A DNA stretch of 64,000 nucleotides from Amycolatopsis sp. DSM 110486 (GTDB taxonomy: Bacteria > Actinomycetota > Actinomycetes > Mycobacteriales > Pseudonocardiaceae), in NCBI RefSeq assembly GCF_019468465.1, contig NZ_CP080519.1, positions 5,164,001 to 5,228,000 on the forward strand, read 5' to 3'. Both the position numbers and the translations under genes were made by a program. Under the pieces are notes generated by a model. That model ran no database searches and was not told the DNA's origin. It worked only from the letters and a program-made list of their open reading frames with translations. How positions within the stretch are numbered: the stretch's first letter is position 1; the number at the start of each line of letters is the position of its first letter. Shown piece by piece: positions 60,188-64,000 of this stretch.

Positions 60188-61330
60188 ATGACCACGAAGA
60201 CAGTGCTGATCTCCGGTGCGGGAGTCGCCGGGCCCACGCTCGCCTACTGGCTGGCGCGTGCGGGGTACCGACCGACCGTGGTGGAGCGCGCGGCCGGACT
60301 GCGTTCGAGCGGCAGCCCGGTGGACGTCCGCGGGCCGGCCGCCGAGGTCGCGCGGAAGATGGGCCTCACCGAGCAGCTGCGGGAGGCGGCCACCTCGGTC
60401 CGGAGCATGAAGTTCGTGAACGACCGGGGGAAGAGCGTCGGGCGGGTGGCGATGGGCGACGGTGGTGGCACCGACGTCGAGCTGACGCGCACCGACCTCG
60501 CGCGCATCCTGTACGAGGCGAGCGCCGGCGATGCGGAATACGTGTTCCACGACTCGGTGGCCGGGCTCGCACAGGACGAGGGCGGGGTTGACGTCACCTT
60601 CGAACGCGGCTCGCCGCGGAGGTTCGACCTCGTGGTGGGCACCGACGGGCTGCATTCCGGCGTGCGCCGGCTGACGTTCGGCCCGGAGCCGGAGTTCGTG
60701 GAGCACATGGGTGTGTACGTCGCGACCATGCCGCTCGATGCGCCGGTGCCGGACCGGACCGAGATCGTCATGTACAACTCGCCGGGCCGCGCGGTGGCGG
60801 TGCACCCGTCGCGGGAGCGCGGGATCGTGGCGTTCATGTTCCGCCACGCCGCGGTGCCGGGCTTCGACTACCGAGACACGGAGCAGCACAAGCGGTTGCT
60901 GGAGACCGCGTACGCAGAGGCGGGATGGCGGGTGCCGGAGCTGCTCGACCAGGTGCGTGCTGCCGGCGACCTGTACCTCGATTCGGTTTCGCGTGTGCGG
61001 TTGCCGAGCTGGGCCGTGGGCCGGGTGGTGCTCGCGGGTGATGCGGCGTCGTGTGTCTCGCTGTTCGGCGACGGGTCCACGCTGGCGATGTCCGGCGCGC
61101 ACACTTTGGCCACCGAGCTGGCCGCGAGCCCGGCGGATCCGGCGGCGGCGTTCCGGCGTTATGAGACGACGCAACGGAAACTGGTGAATCCGAGGCAGCG
61201 CAACGTTCCTGTGGCGGCCGCCATGCTGATACCCGCCACCCGGGCGGGAATGGCGGTGCGCAACTTCGGGACGCGGTTGGCGCCGTTGGTCAACGCGGCG
61301 CAGAAGCTGGCCTTGGCGAAGAGCGCGTGA
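60188..61330 (+). CDS. FAD-dependent monooxygenase (PHBH-type)
   Basis: 380 residues from ATG 60188. FAD GAGVAG loop (LISGAGVAGPTLAYWLARAGYRPTVVERAAG), the DG motif VVGTDGLHSGVRR, and GDAASCVSLFGDGSTLAMSGAHTLA binding flavin ribityl. Expected single-component aromatic or tetracycline-type hydroxylase. No biosynthetic partners nearby; TetR-controlled, so probably detoxification. Confidence 0.93.
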   Translation: MTTKTVLISGAGVAGPTLAYWLARAGYRPTVVERAAGLRSSGSPVDVRGPAAEVARKMGLTEQLREAATSVRSMKFVNDRGKSVGRVAMGDGGGTDVELTRTDLARILYEASAGDAEYVFHDSVAGLAQDEGGVDVTFERGSPRRFDLVVGTDGLHSGVRRLTFGPEPEFVEHMGVYVATMPLDAPVPDRTEIVMYNSPGRAVAVHPSRERGIVAFMFRHAAVPGFDYRDTEQHKRLLETAYAEAGWRVPELLDQVRAAGDLYLDSVSRVRLPSWAVGRVVLAGDAASCVSLFGDGSTLAMSGAHTLATELAASPADPAAAFRRYETTQRKLVNPRQRNVPVAAAMLIPATRAGMAVRNFGTRLAPLVNAAQKLALAKSA

Positions 61331-61825
61331 CTGGGTGGAAACTTGGCCGCCCGGGGCCGGCGGGTGGCCAGACGGCGCACCCGCCGACATGGCTTGCGGC
61401 GCCGCGCGGCTTGGCGGTGGGCTGGCAGGTGGGTTGAGTTGCCTGCCCAGTTGGCCACCAAGCTGCGCAGACGCTGAGCTGGTTTGCGCTGCGGCGTGGG
61501 CCTTGCCGGTGTTCTGGTAGGTCGGCGAGGTTGCGCGTCTTGGTGGTGGCAGGCGGCGTATCCGCCGTGGTGCGGGCCTTGGCCACGGGTGGTTAGGCGG
61601 GGTTGCCGTGCCAGGGCCAGGGCCAGGGCCGGTGCCGCGTCGGCGTTGGCGTCGGCGTGCGGCGGGGCCGAGAGCCGACGCTGGTTGGAGACCACGCGGC
61701 GTCGGCGTGCGGCGGGGGTGAGAGCCGATGCTGGTTGGTGATCGCGCGGCGACGGCGTGCCGGTGTGCGGTGCGTTGTCGTTGCGCGGGGAGGGGGTTGG
61801 CCGAGGGCCGCTGCGGTGGGAGAGG
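61331..61825. other. Repetitive GC-rich intergenic region
   Basis: 495 bp between the monooxygenase and GT2 stop codons, without a convincing gene; frames on both strands are low-complexity. It holds CCAGGG triplets near 61610 and a 50-bp tandem repeat at 61649-61760. Confidence 0.7.
61649..61760. repeat. 50-bp tandem repeat, about 2.3 copies
   Basis: Units begin at 61649, 61699 and 61749 with GCGTCGGCGTGC (third GCGACGGCGTGC), ~85-90% alike. The period is not a multiple of three. Confidence 0.75.
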
Positions 61826-63580
61826 TCAGCCGACCTTTTCGCGTGGGAAGGGGTCGGGGGGCCAGTCCGGGGGCCACTCGGGTGGCCAGGCCGGTTCGGT
61901 CTCGGACGTGGGGGATGGGGCGGAGGGCGTCGGAGGTAGCGACGGGAGCGTTCGGCTGGGGCCGTTGCTGTGGGAGGGGATTGTGGGGCCCGAGCCGTTG
62001 TGCTGGGCGGGGAGGTTGCGAGGGAACGGGGACGGAAGAAGGCGAGTGCCGTCACCGGAACCGAGGCCGTTACCCGCAGCCGGGCCGGGGACTGCGGCCA
62101 AGCCGGTACCCCCAGGCACTTCGGTGCCCCCTGGCACTCGGGCACTCGCGGCAGCACCCAGGCCCGAACCCGAACCCGCACTCGCACCCACTTCGGTGCC
62201 CCCCGGCACTCCGGCACTCGCGGCAGCACCCAGGCCCGAACCCACGCCGGAGCCCACACCCACACCGGCGCGGGTGTGGATTGTGGCGAGGTCCGGGGTC
62301 GCGGAGATGTCGGTGCCGCGGCGGGTGGGGCTTTGCCAGCGGCCGGTGCCGTCGCGCCAGGCTTGGGGGAGGGTCCAGAGGGCGATGCAGGCGTCGAGGC
62401 ACCGTACGGGGAGGTAGAGGGGCGCCATGAGCAGGTAGCGGGCGCGGCGTTCCGTCAGGACGACGGCGAGGGTGAGGAGGAGGTCCGGCACGAGGATGCC
62501 GAACGCGATGGTCGGGAGGTTGACGTAGTGGCCGATCGCCAAGGTCAGGTCGCCGGCGATGGGTACGGACAGGAAGCCGGGGATGAGGGCCAGCAACAGA
62601 AGCACGACCATCAGCGGCAGCAAGGCCATGAAGAGGCTGGCCAGGACCAGTTCCAGCACGTACAGCCCCAGCATGAAGCTGAACAGGTCGGCGTGCGGGC
62701 GGAAGCGGCGGACGCTTTGCCAGAAGCCGAGGGCCCAGCGGCGCGTCTGGCGGACGTAGTCGCGCAAGGCGTCCGGGTCTTGGGTGACGGCGATAGCCTT
62801 CAAGGAAAAACCGACTTTACCGAGGCGTTTGCGGTAGACCTCGAACGTCATGTTGAAGTCCTCGATCACCAAACCCGGGGGGTTGATGTCGATGAGCGGC
62901 AAGGTTTCCGCGCGGTACAGGCTGGCGAAGCCGGGGACGATGAGGGTCGCGTTGGTGCGGCGCCACGTCTGGCCGAACTTGAGGAGGCGTTGCAGCAGTG
63001 CGTAAATGCGTGCGCGGTGCGCGGTGAACAGGAAAGCCAGGAAGCCGCGGCGGGAGGTGGACCAGTCGGTGGCGGCGCAGCCGGCCACGGCGACCACGTC
63101 GGGGTCGTCGAACTGCGGGAGGGCGGCGTCGAAGTAGCCCGGGTCGAGGCGGGTGTCGGCGTCCAGCAGCAGCACGGCGTCGTAGCGGGTGGCGAGGGAG
63201 AAGTGGCGCACGCCTTCCTCCAGCGCGCCTGCCTTGCCGACGTTGCTGGGCGTCTCGGTGACGTTCACGCCGCACGCCAGGGCGAGCTCGACGGTGCGGT
63301 CGGTGGAGCCGTCGGACACGACGTGGACGTTCGACGCCGGCACGAGGCGGGTGATGGCGGCCAGCGAATCGCCGATCACCACCTCCTCGTTGTGCGCGGC
63401 CATGAGCACGGCGACGCGCGAGCGGTGCACGCGGGCGGGCCGCGCACGAGGCACCGGTGACGGCCGCGGTGGCTGCGCTGGCCGCATGCGGTTTTCGAGC
63501 GCGCGCGCCAGACCGGCGGTGCCCCACAGGGTGAAGTTCACCCCGAAGACGAAGATTGCCAGCAGCCACAGGGGGATCAT
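61826..63580 (-). CDS. Membrane GT2 glycosyltransferase with repetitive tail
   Basis: 584 residues from ATG 63580. N-terminal helix, GT2 domain with AVLMAAHNEEVVIGDSLAAI, DGSTDRT, DxD in LLLDADTRLD (140-142), catalytic ED (240-241) and QTRRW (278-282), then four to five C-terminal helices. This is the processive poly-N-acetylglucosamine/cellulose-synthase-like layout. From ~430 the protein becomes a low-complexity G/A/S/P-rich tail with duplicated GSGLGAAASAGVPGGTEV-like units, ending in WPPEWPPDWPPDP. Its start overlaps the GH18 gene by ATGA. Expected to build an exopolysaccharide. Confidence 0.92.
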   Translation of the reverse strand: MIPLWLLAIFVFGVNFTLWGTAGLARALENRMRPAQPPRPSPVPRARPARVHRSRVAVLMAAHNEEVVIGDSLAAITRLVPASNVHVVSDGSTDRTVELALACGVNVTETPSNVGKAGALEEGVRHFSLATRYDAVLLLDADTRLDPGYFDAALPQFDDPDVVAVAGCAATDWSTSRRGFLAFLFTAHRARIYALLQRLLKFGQTWRRTNATLIVPGFASLYRAETLPLIDINPPGLVIEDFNMTFEVYRKRLGKVGFSLKAIAVTQDPDALRDYVRQTRRWALGFWQSVRRFRPHADLFSFMLGLYVLELVLASLFMALLPLMVVLLLLALIPGFLSVPIAGDLTLAIGHYVNLPTIAFGILVPDLLLTLAVVLTERRARYLLMAPLYLPVRCLDACIALWTLPQAWRDGTGRWQSPTRRGTDISATPDLATIHTRAGVGVGSGVGSGLGAAASAGVPGGTEVGASAGSGSGLGAAASARVPGGTEVPGGTGLAAVPGPAAGNGLGSGDGTRLLPSPFPRNLPAQHNGSGPTIPSHSNGPSRTLPSLPPTPSAPSPTSETEPAWPPEWPPDWPPDPFPREKVG

Positions 63581-64000
63581 CGCTCCTCCGCAGGAGTCCA
63601 GTAGGTGTCGAGTTTCGACCAGACGAGGTCGTCCTCCGTGCCGAAGAGCCAGAGGTAGACCCCGCCGATCCCGAATTGCCGGGCCTGGGAGAACTTGATC
63701 GACGCGCTGTAGGCGTTCTCGAACCACACGTCGTGCCGCAACCCGGCGGCGTCGGTGTAGGAGAAGTGGGGCGATTCGCTGAACCCGTCCCACTCGACGG
63801 GCACCCCGAACTCCCGCGACCGCCCGTAGGCCTGCACCCACGTGACCGGCACGGCGGTGTGACCCACCCAGTCGTAGCCGTACATCGGCACGCCCAGCAC
63901 GATCTTCGACCGCGGGATCTGCGACGTCGCATACGTGAGCACGTCGCGAACCCAGCCCTCGGGCGCGATCGGGCCCGGCGCCGACGTCTGCCAGTGGTAG
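63577..64000 (-). CDS. GH18 glycoside hydrolase-like protein (3' part only)
   Basis: The C-terminal ~141 residues are visible; the catalytic DxxDxDxE strand lies beyond the window edge. KIVLGVPMYGYDWVGHTAVPVTWVQAYGRSREFGVPVEWDGFSESPHFSYTDAAGLRHDVWFENAYSASIKFSQARQFGIGGVYLWLFGTEDDLVWSKL matches the end of GH18 domains of the YaaH/SleL type (spore-germination-like). It is the first gene of the pair with the GT2, so polymer synthesis and trimming are probably linked. Confidence 0.88.
   Translation of the reverse strand, partial: YHWQTSAPGPIAPEGWVRDVLTYATSQIPRSKIVLGVPMYGYDWVGHTAVPVTWVQAYGRSREFGVPVEWDGFSESPHFSYTDAAGLRHDVWFENAYSASIKFSQARQFGIGGVYLWLFGTEDDLVWSKLDTYWTPAEER

Overview
The window is high-GC actinomycete DNA, most likely from Amycolatopsis or a close member of the Pseudonocardiaceae. 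This rests on gene content and codon use: a two-domain geosmin synthase, F420-type luciferase-like oxidoreductases, an ESX/WXG100-type operon, an orphan DUF742 protein, an AfsR-like SARP/NB-ARC/TPR regulator, actinobacterial DinB with a LexA box, many GTG starts and GTGA/ATGA stop-start overlaps. No rRNA, tRNA, CRISPR array, prophage or transposase gene was found.

Layout. 1-2.0 kb: a minus-strand operon (MBL hydrolase, DedA protein, holin/phosphodiesterase fusion cut by the window edge). 2.0-5.0 kb: an intergenic repeat and geosmin synthase. 5-10.7 kb: GNAT, SRPBCC, a secreted S1 protease, an SCO6745-type protein, a decayed gene scar, a quinone reductase, an SDR lacking its catalytic residues, and a VOC protein. 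10.7-16.6 kb: a three-gene operon with two duplicated YbjQ proteins, a membrane diguanylate cyclase, a plus-strand array of eleven tiny ORFs, and an MFS transporter. 16.7-24.7 kb: Ser/Thr kinase, HAD, SDR/TetR pair, HEAT-MerR operon, dinB and a DUF11 protein. 25-31 kb: secreted VWA/PKD protein, DUF742-PrnB-like pair, sugar porter. 31.3-33.9 kb: ESX-like operon. 33.9-42 kb: small stress and redox genes with local regulators (TetR, ArsR, MarR, GlxA, LysR). 41.7-42.3 kb: a structured non-coding element. 42.3-51.9 kb: AfsR-like regulator, membrane/coiled-coil genes, VOC, AraC, GNAT/XRE pair, LLM oxidoreductase. 51.9-55.3 kb: PE-POL LigD-type protein and cytochrome c oxidase subunit I. 55.3-64 kb: MarR/azoreductase, MEKHLA, GNAT, lipoprotein, ArsC-like, TetR-HTH fusion with FAD monooxygenase, and a GT2/GH18 operon running off the end.

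The most striking item is the array at 14443-15225. Eleven consecutive mini-ORFs of 6-10 codons each carry their own Shine-Dalgarno sequence. All encode M-(R/Q)-D-N-N-W followed by zero to four residues, several at an exact 65-bp period. Start codons and the arginine codon vary synonymously while the peptide is kept, which argues that it is translated. I know of no described family that matches it. Second in interest is 41.7-42.3 kb: a dispersed repeat shared with 2.2-2.46 kb leads into a 258-bp inverted-repeat element that contains alternative AT-rich stems and a perfect 24-bp hairpin.

Most genes are short local units with their own regulator, and several divergent or upstream gaps carry clean palindromes that look like operators.
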